Assembly (NCBI GenBank): GCA_028023455.1 | Contig: JAQFVV010006635.1 | Location: forward strand, 227,098 to 291,097 | Source: Epiperipatus broadwayi | Taxonomy: Eukaryota > Onychophora > Udeonychophora > Euonychophora > Peripatidae | Direction: 5' to 3' | DNA: 64,000 nucleotides | Shown here: piece by piece, positions 26,480 to 37,329 of the stretch | Numbering within the stretch: position 1 is the stretch's first letter | How the letters are laid out: each line of letters begins with the position of its first letter | Translations under genes and position numbers: made by a program | Notes under the pieces: generated by a model | What the model was told of the DNA's origin: nothing | What the model saw: only the letters and a program-made list of their open reading frames with translations | The model's database searches: none

Positions 26480-26491
26480 ATCGCTAGGATA

Positions 26492-28084
26492 GTAATGTTA
26501 GTAGTACTAGATTTAATGCTTTTGTGATCATTTCTAACTTAATTGTAAAAAAAAAAAAAAAAAATGTATATATTTCATTTCTTTGATGGAAAGCAGGGTG
26601 AGGTAACTAGGCAACTGAATAATACAGCTAAGCAATAACTCTTGATGCTGTTAGTTTGTCATTAGTTGCCAACCTTTAACTTAATTCTAGATTTTTGGAT
26701 ATTTGAAATCAAATCGTAAACTTAAAAAAAAAAACTTTTTAACAATAATTACAATTAGTTATAGTTGAATTATTTATGTTTAGTCAATAATATATATGTG
26801 TGTGTGTTTAGATGTAAATCATTCCACTGATAATAAAAGCAAAATATCAAAGACTGGGACAACAATATTACCACCAAACAATAACAATTGACCATCGTCA
26901 GTAATAATTTGCCACTGCTTGTTATCACTTTAAATCACTCTAGCATCTCAATTTTAAACTATATTGTGCAATGAATTCTTACATTTTGATATATAGACCC
27001 AGTAACTATAGATGTAAGAAGTAGTTCGCTACTGCTTGCTATCGTTTTAGCACGAGTTATTCGACCATATTACAGCTGTAGTCGCAAACTTTATAATAAA
27101 CTCTAATGTTGTATTTTAAGTCACATTATAAAGTAATGATACTAATGTTACCTTATTTGTCTTATGAGATAATGTAGCTATGAACATTTTGCTTACTATC
27201 TAAAATTAGCAATAAATGTTTGGAAAACACTCTAATTACTAATTAAAATATATAAGGTATGCCTATTTATATATGTTGTTAATTTATACACACATTTAAT
27301 GACTACTGTATTTCTTCATTGTTTTGTTGTTGTTGTTGTTGTTATTGTTATTATTTGGTGTAATAGAGAGTTTTTACTTTTAGAGATTTTGTTTAGACAT
27401 CAAGTTCGTTTCCCTACTCCACAAAAAAAAAAAAAAAAACAACAACTCATTTTCAAAATAATTATTGTATTAAAAAAAAATGGATGCCAGATTAACAAGT
27501 TTTGAATACAAAGCAAATATAATACGATAATATACTAATATATTAAGCATTTCTCCGATTCCTTAATTAACTGTGTTTGAGAAAGCAATGTGTTTGTCTG
27601 TGTTACTGAGGGTAGATGCCAGTTCAAAAGTCAATAAATCTAGATAACTGAAGATATTTGTTAAATAAAATTATTTGTCAAATTGATTTTGCAAATATTA
27701 ATTAAATAATTCTCTGCAAACTCACTCATTATTTATTATTAAATATACTTTATTGTTTTTATTATTTTTTTTTACAAAAATTATAATTTTGTTATGAGCC
27801 GACACTTAAAATTTCAATTTATGTGCGGAAATAATTGAGGTGTTAAATTCAAAGGATTTTTTAAACTGCCACCTAGTGGGAAATTTTAAATATAATTGAC
27901 ACGTTGCTCAGTTATCAAAGGCATTTGACATTTTAATAATTCAAAACGATGATAGTGATGGTAACATAAAAACAATAAAATAAAAATTTAATTTAATCTT
28001 TTACATATAACATAATAATCAACAGGATCTGTTCAACAACAACAACAGAAAAGCGTGAAATATCAGAATTTAATGTAAGAAAAT
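26492..28084. other. AT-rich noncoding stretch
   Basis: Holds an A17 run (26,549-26,565), TTG-rich simple sequence at 27,323-27,350 and another A run at 27,422-27,439. Nothing coding recognised. Confidence 0.4.
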
Positions 28085-28150
28085 TAAAGACCTCGTAGTT
28101 AAAGCATCCTTTGGCCTATCATGATTTGGGTTCGAGTTCGAACCGAATGA
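28085..28150 (+). repeat. tRNA-like (SINE-like) piece
   Basis: CTCGTAGTTAAAGCATCC (A-box-like) and GGGTTCGAGTTCG (B-box-like, 28,128-28,140) are about 38 nt apart, close to real tRNA spacing, and a T run follows. No complete acceptor stem was found, so I read it as a SINE head or tRNA pseudogene. Confidence 0.4.
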
Positions 28151-29863
28151 ACTTTTTCAACTTTTTTAAGATCACTAACAGATTTAGATTTTTTTCAGAT
28201 AATTAGCTCACAGTCAATCAAGCTAGTTATGCAATTAGTGATCGAATAAGTGAGTATGTGTCTTGTATTAATAACTAAAAACTAACTGCCCCAGGACAAT
28301 TTGAATTGATGAGATGAATATCGATGAGATGAAATTAAAACTAAGACTAGTGAAACGTTGCCTTCACCACTGACAGGGAAGATGTCATACTTCTATGGGT
28401 ATTGAGCCCATTATTTTATCTTTAATCTTAGAAAGAAAAAAACATTATTAATATATAGCTAAAAGATTATTTATAACAAACATTATATTCTAATTGACTA
28501 CCTTTTAGGAGCGAGCGTAAATTTGTGATAGTTTTATGAATACAAAAAAACTTCTACAAATTCGGCAAAATCATTTTAAAGTAGCAACAGGTGAGTTTTA
28601 AATTAAGTCATAACAACTGAGCTCGCAATAAATATATAGATATCAGTTTGGAAATTAATGTCGATATTAAAACTAGAATAAATTGCGATTATTTTAATAA
28701 ATAAATCCATTGTTTTTCGGCAAAGCAAACAAAAGAAAGAAAATTGTCAGTTATTATTCACTTCCGATTAAGGATAAACTATGATATTATTACTTTAATT
28801 TTTTTAGTCAGTGATCTTTTCACCTTCTTTGTACGAATTAATTAATTCCCCCAAAGGAAGATCTTAATGATAACTATTATGACAGTAATTGAAGATGTAA
28901 ACAAGATATTTGAAATACATCTTTTAATCCGAAACGGTATATTAAGAGTAAACACAACTTCCTTTTGAATCTAATCTATTTATATTGAAAATTATTATAA
29001 AACACCTACTAACGCAGACGCTTATATAAAAAAAAAAAACTAAATTATTTAGATTTAATTTTAAATGAATTATAAAATGATTATCTAAGACTGAGATTGC
29101 TAAATTAAGCACTTAATAATTAACGATTAAAAATAGGATTTATTAAATAGCTTAATTACTTGCTGGTAAAAAAACTTCCCTCCTTTAGTATATATTTAGA
29201 AAATTATTTGTAATAAAGTTATTTATTTGAATCTCATTTTATAATTATTCAGCGTAATAATAAGTTCATGAATACATTCTCTTAACTTATTAATTTAATT
29301 TAAATGGCTAAAGAAGCAGAAGAATAACAACTTTAAAAATGTTGGGTTAGTAGCAGTACATAACAAATAATCAGCAGCTTGGGATGTCAAATGACGTTCA
29401 AGCTTTAAAGTCGGACACTATTCATTTGACCAAACAGATTTTTTTTCCACATTATACAATCGAGAATCGATTCAAGACTCTTTAACTCTCGAATCTCCAC
29501 TCTCATTTCTGCGCCAAATCACAAATGTTCATATATATATAACCACACACATCCTTAAACACTTTACTAAATTGCATTAGAAAATAAAATATTTATCAGA
29601 TTAACCGAGATTTTTTTTGGACTCCATTATTCCGATAAATATTAATTGCACATTACACATGTTGATACAGAGTTGGGGTTTTCCTTAGCCGATTTAATGA
29701 TCATTCGTATTTATATACGTTTCTTGAGTTTTTTGATTTCCTATCCTTCTTACCAAAAATATATACATAAGTACAAAAAAAAAAAAACTAAATAAGGAAA
29801 GAAAGTGATATGTGATTCGATTTAATCTATCAATAATTCAGAATGCGAAAGAGGTATAGCGCT
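28151..29863. other. Noncoding stretch
   Basis: AT-rich, slightly more mixed than elsewhere; no recognisable feature. Confidence 0.4.
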
Positions 29864-29866
29864 GAA

Positions 29867-30118
29867 TGTAACAGGTAGTCGGCCTAAACTATAGCTGGTT
29901 ACCGAAAATAAATAAAGCAAGGCTATTATAATGGACTGAATATCAAATCAGGTTTAATCACTTTCATATAAAATGAAAGAATAAAAATTGGAAAAAAAAA
30001 AATACATACAATTATTATAAAACGAAATAAATATTTCATGTAAAAGCCATATTTTCTTTAAAACCTGTTAGCTTTTAGCTTTACCATTTTATAAAATGTA
30101 GGCCGACTACCTGTTACA
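29867..30118. mobile_element. 252-bp MITE with exact 19-bp TIRs
   Basis: TGTAACAGGTAGTCGGCCT (29,867-29,885) is exactly reverse-complemented at 30,100-30,118. The flanks carry a 3-bp direct repeat GAA (29,864-29,866 and 30,119-30,121), consistent with a target-site duplication. The interior is A/T-rich and non-coding. Three-base duplications occur in PIF/Harbinger and CACTA elements, but GAA is not the usual Harbinger target and the termini are not CACTA, so I leave the superfamily open. Perfect TIRs suggest recent activity. Confidence 0.85.
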
Positions 30119-30149
30119 GAACGCAAAAAACAAATCAATTTTAAAACTA

Positions 30150-31110
30150 TAAGCAGTGGGGGAAATGGCACAAACTCATTACCGTATCACCGTAAGTACA
30201 TCCAAATGATGAGATATATAATCCACTTGCTGTTTCACCGCTGTATTCTCGCTATCCAGGTGTACAGAACAGCCGACTGTCACCTTAGCGGATGCTAAAT
30301 CGTCGAATATCGGCCGAAAGAGTCAGGAGTTTTACGTGCGGAAAGCACAAACACTTGCTCCAAGTATTTCCAGTGATGAACGAAATGTCGACGAAATGAT
30401 CTGAAGAGACGGTTCGATCACGGTGTTCAAATATCCTATAATTGACCAGAGAAAAACATTGTCAACATAACCGCATAAGAAAAAAAAAGCAGTCATTCAT
30501 CGCGACCACGTTCAGAGAGCAACCAATCACGGTCTTGGTGCTTAGTGACGTTTTTTCGAAATGTTTATCAACGCTCACGATATGCAAATTTGGAGCTCTG
30601 TTTCCGGGGCCAAGCTCTACTTGTCAAGATTACACTCTGGTAAGTTAAGCGCCTATAAACAGACCTATGACGACAGAAGAGTCAAATGCGTGTGGATGCT
30701 GTTTACGTAAGCAGTCTAGAGCGTGAAATCAACAAAATGAGCACAAAATGAGTGGGTTGCTTGTAAAGCAAAATTATATCGCTTAGAATAACGTACGATA
30801 CGCCTATCATTCACAATTTCGAATTATTATTACACTTTCGAACTTATAAATATATTACATATCATTCACACCAATAAAGTCTAAAAATAGAAACTAAATT
30901 ATAAGTAATAGATTATATATATATTAAAAAGACATTATTTTCCTCGACGAAAGAACATAGACAGCTGACGGCTCTTGATAACTCTATCTTCCTGGTAGTT
31001 TTGAAAGAGAATTCTACCGCAGTCGCGTGGCGCTCGCAATCAGCCACACTCGCAGTCAAAGCCAGGAAAAACACTATCAGAATAGTACGCTACATTTACA
31101 CCCGCCATTC
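30150..31110 (+). promoter_or_regulatory. CpG-rich island with promoter-like sites and a splice donor
   Basis: For about 1 kb the composition jumps to near 45-50% G+C in places (for example 30,241-30,320 and 31,010-31,080), with many CpG dinucleotides, against about 25% G+C around it. On the plus strand there are AACCAATCAC (CCAAT box, 30,521-30,530), ATGCAAAT (octamer, 30,582-30,589), CTCTG|GTAAGT (donor at 30,639/30,640), another GTAAGT at 30,190, and TATAAA at 30,654. The layout fits a promoter and untranslated first exon of a host gene whose other exons lie outside the window. The open frame from 30,442 has no ATG start and no known similarity. Direction is uncertain. Confidence 0.5.
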
Positions 31111-32269
31111 ACACTTCCTATAAACTTAAGTAAACAGGAAAAAAAAAAGATATGAAAATTCTTAAGATAGTTTGTCTGGCAAAGTTTGTTTCGGAATTAA
31201 ATAGGTACTAAAAACAGTAAGCAATATAATTAAAAAAACAACTATAAACTAATTATTTTCAATTTAAGTTATTTCTATACCGTATTCCAAACTGTATCAA
31301 TTTAGTAACTGGTAAATTTAGAAGCTAGAATATTATACGTTTTATTATTATTCAAATTAAGAAATTATTTGGTTTTATATTTATAATGGATTTTATATAT
31401 AGGCAAAATAAAATATATGCAATATATTTCTTCTTAAAATAAATAAATAAAAAGTCGAATTAATTTGTGTGTAACCTCATTCATTATAAGTTTATCTGAA
31501 AAATTAATAAAGTTACACTAAATAATCTGGACTAGATTTAAAAATTACCAAATGCTAATTCAGAAAAAGTATTTAATATATATATTTAGAGGATACATGC
31601 GAGTACTTATTTAGAAATGCTCAAATTAATAAGATAAAAAATATAATTAATAACCATGATTTTTTTTTTTTTTTGAGGCAATAGTTTTTGCCCACGATTC
31701 AAATGTGTTACTATAGGAAAATTTCAGCACAGAATTTAAAACTCCTAAAATATATTTAGATGTAAGGATAACATATATATTGACATAATTTGAACAAGTG
31801 ACAGAACAGACAATTAAGAAAAATGACTACAATGATAAATTCAGTTTTAGTCATTTTTTCGTTAACTGTATTTTTTTTAATGTTTTCAAGCATTCTGATT
31901 TAATATATCCTATTGTCTTTCCCTATATATTTGCAGTAGTGACATCTAGATTCAGTATCTATATAAATATTAATTATTTTTTAAAACGTTGAAAATAAAT
32001 ACTAGGTTATGCGATTCTATAATCTCAAGATATCTTTATGGTATGTTAAGCATATTAACAATGAAAATTTTCTAAAATACACATCAGTTAGATTAGAAAG
32101 TATATTATTTCTTATTGAAAATATGTAACATTAGCATAGGTTGAAAACATGCTAGTATTAAATGTTTACTGATCGCCACTTCAATCATTATTGATATAAT
32201 ATAGATTTGTCCAAGTTTAATTTAGCTTTTCTGATACAAGTTTATTTTTTCCCCATCAGATCAACATAC
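31111..32269. other. AT-rich noncoding stretch
   Basis: Returns abruptly to high A+T after the CpG island. A T16 run at 31,661-31,674; no recognisable coding. Confidence 0.4.
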
Positions 32270-33560
32270 TTTCTTATTTTATGCATTCATTTCAAGTATT
32301 ATCGTTTTCTAGGTCTTTTATAATCTCTTAGAATCCATTTTAAGATTTAACTGTTCACCTATTATCATTTATCATAGTTTAGCTCTATTTAAGTCTCTTG
32401 TTCTCTCATTCTTTCAATAATGTCAATAAAATCTGTTTGTTCTTTCACCCAAGGATTTCACTTTCGATTTCTTCTTACTTTGATGTGTAGTTGAAAGTCT
32501 TGATATTGTTCTTATATTAAATATTCAAATCTCAGTTCCATAAGTTAGAACCAGTAAAACATATCTATTAATTTTTTTTTTAAAAAAACACATAGCCATA
32601 TTTCCTTTTAATAATATTTCTACTAAAAGCATCCCATCCAAGTTTAAGTCTATGATTAATTTCATCTACTATCTTTCCATCTATATTAATGATTTGATAA
32701 GGTATATGATAACTTATTCTAATTCATAATTACCAATCTTTATTTTCTTTTTCTGAAAAAATCCACTGATTATTACTTTAATCTTTTTAGTATGTATCCT
32801 TAGTTCTATTTTTTTTATTTTATCTGATAAATCTTGCAACATTTCCTGAAACTCTGAATTTGGAAAAATTACCATATCATCTACAAAACATTAATGATTT
32901 AAATAATCTCCATATATTTTCATTCTCTTAATCTACAAAATACTTTTTGTAAAAGAACTGTAAAAAGTTTTGGAGAAATGTAATTAACCTGAAACACATC
33001 CCTATCAATAATAATGATCCTAGTGTCAACCATATAATCGAATCATTGCAATTGTATTTTGCTAAATATTCTTTAGATTATGATAATATATTGGATTGGT
33101 GATCCAAAATTTTGATTAGGCAGAGATGCTTATAAAATCAAATGTCTTTTCATAATCTATAAATCCAAACCACAATGGCAATGTATATTTATTGATCTTA
33201 TTTATAAGTTTATATATTTGTATGTGATCCACTATGCTAAAACTATTTTTGAATCCAAGATTTGAAATAAATGAATGGTAATTATCTTGATAAAGATTGT
33301 ATACAAATAATAAAAGACTAACAAGTCTCTCATTTTTAATATTTTTTTAAATCATTTTTTTTTTAAACATCAATATTACTTTTGCATTCTTTCACTCCTC
33401 TGGGACATCTTCATCATTCAGATATTTGATATATAATTTTATCAACAATTTTTATATTTCTTTATCTTTTAAGATATCAATAATACTCCCATCATTTTAT
33501 GGATTTTCTTCCCATTTTTATAGATTTATTATCATGGTTCATCTCTTCATTTAAAATGCT
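32270..33560 (-). pseudogene. Decayed RTE-like LINE (reverse transcriptase part)
   Basis: On the minus strand, with many stops and shifts: NDEDVPEE.KNAKVI near 33,400, YISPKLFTVLLQKVF (RT motif B, RQGDxISPKLF type) near 32,990, DDMVIFPNSEFQEML (motif C region) near 32,870, IDGKIVDEINHRLKLGWDAF near 32,650, and LTYGTEI near 32,540. This order and wording match RTE-type LINEs. No upstream endonuclease was found, consistent with 5' truncation. The 3' end resembles 960-1290, same strand. Confidence 0.8.
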
Positions 33561-33741
33561 TTGCAATTCAGAAGATAAAGCAGTTAACTACAGTTTTTAT
33601 TATGTATATTTTAAACATTTTAGTTATTTATTAAATTTAGTTTTCAATTTGTTGTTATAGCTTTACGCTGGAAGTGTGAAAGCACAATTTAATATTATTA
33701 TATTGAAGACAAACGTAAAGTATAAATATACAAGTTATTAT

Positions 33742-33815
33742 TAAATATATATATAACAATAAAAATAATAAATATAATGACTGTTATATTTATTATTTTT
33801 GTTATTAAAATAGTT
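33742..33815. repeat. Short A/T palindrome
   Basis: ATAACAATAAAAATAATAAA and its complement (about 33,752-33,776 and 33,784-33,808) flank a loop of about 7 nt. It borders the next foldback element and may be part of its left flank. Confidence 0.6.
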
Positions 33816-33879
33816 TTTAATTAACAGACATTTTATTTGTATTATATATATATATATATTTGCAAAGAAATAAAGTCAT

Positions 33880-34260
33880 GGGTCACATGACCTAATTTAT
33901 TAAGCTTGTATTACAAATATTATTTAATGAGCATACCAATAGCTCAACGAGTTTTTCAGAATATCCCTATCCTCAGATCAGTTTCTAGCTTCAGGTTATT
34001 TATATCTAATGCTTGAATATCCTAGACCTCACTGAGGAAAGCCAGAACCTAGAAATTGTCTGAGGATAGGGATATTCTGAAAAGTTTGTTAAGAGCTATT
34101 GGCATGCTCATTACATAATATGTCTGGGGATGGGGACAATCACAGATAAAGATTTGAATACTTTCTCATAGCATTTATCATATAAAAAAATAAAAATAAA
34201 ATAAAATAAAGTAAGCTTGTTTAGAAATATTGTCATGCTTTTATTACGTATATAATATAA
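33880..34260. repeat. Compound foldback of hammerhead-bearing repeats
   Basis: Left arm about 33,930-33,985 (GAGCATACCAATAGCTC, AGAATATCCCTATCCTCAG) pairs with right arm about 34,060-34,110. A third partial copy follows (34,117-34,260: TCTGGGGATGGGGACAATC and CATTTATCATAT), in the orientation of the minus strand of 5061-5317. So at least three pieces of one family are joined, two in inverted orientation. The hammerhead of the left arm is recognisable but has lost stem II; that of the right arm is fuller. Confidence 0.75.
34015..34077 (+). ncRNA. Type I hammerhead ribozyme, stem II decayed
   Basis: Plus strand: stem I 5' side (34,015-34,031), core CTGAGGA (34,032-34,038), decayed stem II (34,039-34,051, only about 2 bp left), GAAA (34,052-34,055), short TTG loop, T-C cleavage position (34,059-34,060), stem I 3' side TGAGGATAGGGATATTC (34,061-34,077). 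Stem I is 5 bp proximal, an internal loop, then 8 bp distal (GAATATCC/GGGATATTC). It has the same architecture as the copy at 5.2 kb, with different sequence. Catalysis is doubtful because of the weak stem II. Confidence 0.6.
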
Positions 34261-34294
34261 TTCGATGTCTGTATTTCTTCAAATCAATATACTA

Positions 34295-34507
34295 ATCTTA
34301 TAATTGAATATTTATAAATACAGTAATTAGATATATGTAAAGTATAACTTTAAAAATTTTATCCACTTAGGAGCGCTTTCAACTATCCTCATAGTCTTTG
34401 TCAACAGACTACAAGGATAGTCAAAAGCGCTCCTAAGTGGATAAAATTTTTAAAGTTATACTTTACATATATCTAATTACTGTATTTATAAATATTCAAT
34501 TATAAGA
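34295..34507. repeat. 213-bp near-perfect foldback
   Basis: Arms 34,295-34,378 and 34,424-34,507 are almost identical reverse complements (through GGAGCGC and TAAGTGGATAAAATTTT). The loop of about 45 nt carries hammerhead-like elements on the minus strand. A compound microsatellite begins immediately to the right. Confidence 0.85.
34377..34407 (-). ncRNA. Hammerhead-like motif with altered core
   Basis: Minus strand: CTGTTGA (34,407-34,401) where CTGATGA is expected (A6 replaced by T), a 6-bp stem II GACTAT...ATAGTT, then GAAA (34,380-34,377) leading into the GCGCTCC arm. A small hairpin GACTA...TAGTC sits where stem I would be. The three-way junction shape is kept, but the A6 substitution would be expected to inactivate it. 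Confidence 0.4.
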
Positions 34508-34508
34508 T

Positions 34509-34513
34509 CACAC

Positions 34514-34544
<31 letters not shown>

Positions 34545-34560
34545 GAGAGAGAGAGAGAAA
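34509..34560. repeat. (CA)n(TA)n(GA)n microsatellite
   Basis: Perfect CA, TA and GA runs in succession, abutting the right arm tip of the foldback. Confidence 0.9.
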
Positions 34561-34739
34561 TGCTCATTATAATGACGATTACATTACTTACTGTAAAAAA
34601 TCTACTATAGTAAAAATACTTTCAAAGATTTGGCAGAATGTGTTGGTTTCTAATCACAGATAAATGAGTATCAGATATTCTGCTTGATTTTAGAAAATCA
34701 AACAACACTGGGTTTTGCTACCAGAAAAATGAAAGTAAA

Positions 34740-35520
34740 GTTTTGAAATGAGAAAGGATGTATATATCATTTTTATTAAATCACAACATTTGACAAAAAT
34801 AATGGGTATACCAAATAATGGAATAAGTTTATGGCAATATTTGAAATTTATCCACATTATGCAGTTTTAAATGATGAAATAAATTGAAGTATTATCAGTA
34901 TTAGTAAAAAATCTAAAATATTTGAAATGAAAACTGGTATTAAATAAAAATATTTACTAGGTCCAACTTTATTTTTCATTCTTATGATAGTTGTTTTTGG
35001 AATTGTTTATAGATAATTTCATAAAGCAGGCATTAAGATAAGATATAGATTTGGTAATGAAAATTTTAATTTGAACCAATTAAAAATGATCTCAATAACT
35101 TTTTTTTTTTTTTGCCTTTAGATTTGCAGAATACTGATAATTATAATGTGTTTTCCAATTCAAAATGGTGATTTACATGAATGTACTTAAAGTTTGAATG
35201 CAAGACATTGTTTTAGTAATTAATACCCAAAAAGCACAACTTTTTTATCAGCTAATGACACAAAAATATGTCTCTGCAACTTTTATCTTCGGTAGTTAAT
35301 AACTGAAAATTATATCAATTTAAATATGTTGATAGTTTTGTAATTAAAAAAGGAATTTTAGATGATGAGATGTAATACAGATTTTCAATGTGTTATTACT
35401 AAATTTAACAAATTATTAATTTAACCAAATTGTTTGCATATAGCATAATATACAGACATTAGAGAAATTTTATTTAATTTACAATGGCTACAATGTGGTT
35501 TTGTCTCATAAATGCCATAA
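34740..35520 (+). pseudogene. Decayed LINE reverse transcriptase fragment
   Basis: Plus-strand frames contain LLGPTLFFILMIVVFGIV (corresponds to QGCVLAPTLF, RT motif B) near 34,965, IKIRYRFGNENFNLNQLK near 35,035-35,090, and KKGILDDEM near 35,350, in the order of widespread invertebrate LINEs with the IRYRTDG-FNL-RRLQ signature. The FADD motif itself is not visible. Stops are frequent and a T14 run interrupts at 35,100-35,113. Confidence 0.65.
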
Positions 35521-37065
35521 GTGGTATCTCATACTACATCTAACTTGAGAATCTATTTTATATAAATATTTCAAATTTAATTTTTTTTATTATCTGCATT
35601 ATTTATAAATGAGACAGTACTATGATTCTGGCAGTGTTCTGATGAAAACATGCTTAATGCAATATAAATATTAAATTTAAATTAGTTTACTTTTCTTAAC
35701 ACTCTTTTTCAATGAGTTTATAATGATTACAATAAGTATTAAAATATTTTGTGTAGAGAAATCAAAAAAATATAGCCATAAAATTGCCAAAAATGAAAAA
35801 ATAAAATCATTTTTTGTATAACTGGGTGCAGTTGATTGTGTTTTACAATCAGTTATTATAATGAAGTAAATTTTCTTTTTATTACTGTTGCCATTAGTTG
35901 CAATAAGTTTTATATTATTTATTTTAAAAATTTGACAAAAATAGTGATCATTTACAAAAGATATATGAAAACTGCTAAAACTGAAAAAAGAGGCAGCATA
36001 AAATTTACATTACATGAGTTAAATTAAGCCAAGGTCGACTACTATTGTTCCCCTTGGAAGTGTATTTATGTATAACTAAGAATTAGGATTGGAGTGTTAA
36101 TTTTCACATCTTGCTATTCTGAAGTCCTGAGATAAGATTATCGTACAGTAGAGAAGAGTTAGCTAAATAAAAACTAGTCAGAAAATAAATAAAGAAGTTT
36201 ATAATGAGTAATTACAAATGTTTTCAAAATTGAATTATGAATGAAAGCACAGTAGAGTGATGGAAAATAAGGATGATGATGGACACAGAGATAGTTTAGA
36301 TTTCCTTAAATTTAATTGTGGCTTTAATTCAGATGGAGGGGAAGGGTGCTGAGAAAAATTGTGTAAAATGGGGAGTTGAGATGAGATTTTCCCCACTCCA
36401 ATAAATGTGATAAATTACAAGATTATTATTAGTAGTAATTTTTTTCTCAGTGTATTTATTAAATAGTTTAGTTCCTAACCCATTTGTCAGATATTAATGT
36501 AGATAATTAAATAAATTGGTAATAGATAATAAAAAAATAAATAGATTTTCCATTAAAGTTGCAATTTCGCACCCTTACAATTTATTATATGTTGTTCCAT
36601 CATCATCAATCTCAAGACCATCCACTCAGAAGGTTGTGTGTGTGAGAGGTAGAGCGAAAAGTGGCAAGTCTAAGGCTGAGGATTGTAGAGTTTACGAATT
36701 GTCATTGTATTTGTAAGGTTGCAATATATATATATAGTAGTGATTACTATAATGGTCAAATACCCAATGCAATTTATAATGTTGTCACAAATACATAAAT
36801 AAATAATCATTCAAAATAAGATTGAAATAAACAACTATTAATAACTATATTATAATATTTATCAAACTGGCTTTCATTTCCATTGAGTCTTTTTCAAGAT
36901 ATTATAATATACAATTTACATAACCATCTACATAGCATTTAATTAATATTATTTTTTGGGAAAAAATTGTAAAAAAAAATAATATTTTTTTTAAATTATA
37001 GGTACAAAATTTTATTTAGATGAATATTTGTAATTAATAATTTCTTAAGCACATACTCATTATGT
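35521..37065. other. AT-rich noncoding stretch
   Basis: No recognised feature; (TA)n at 36,727-36,736. Confidence 0.4.
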
Positions 37066-37194
37066 AAGTAATATATATTAAGACTCTAACCTTAAGACTA
37101 TGCGGCTAGTGTCACATCTAGGCACATAGTGTTAAGATTTGTAGAGGTCCCTACTGTCACATCTAGGTACATAGCCTTAATATATATATTACTT
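37066..37194. repeat. Nested hairpin with internal direct repeat
   Basis: Outer arms AAGTAATATATATTAAG (37,066-37,082) and its complement (37,177-37,194). Inside, GTCACATCTAGGCACATAG (37,110-37,129) recurs with one change at 37,156-37,174, and CTTAAGACTATG pairs with both CATAGTGTTAAG and CATAGCCTTAA, giving two alternative hairpins. Confidence 0.65.
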
Positions 37195-37329
37195 AATTAA
37201 ATATTGTAAATTGGATGTAAATGTAAAATATAAAATATGTTAAATTTATTTATTTATTTGATTATAGTATGCAAATATATGTTTAAAAAAAGTGCAATTT
37301 AATATAAATAATGTCCAGTAAATGGCTAT

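Noticed and set aside
30442-30648. 68-codon open frame in the CpG island
   Set aside because: Starts at TTG, has no known similarity, and reads through the likely splice donor; an untranslated exon is the simpler view.
36516-36716. 66-codon frame with a slightly higher-complexity end
   Set aside because: No recognisable domain, and no exon-like boundaries in agreement with it.
37110-37174. Two copies of GTCACATCTAGG-ACATAG, considered as a CRISPR-like or regulatory array
   Set aside because: Only two copies inside a hairpin in a eukaryotic setting; explained by foldback or duplication.
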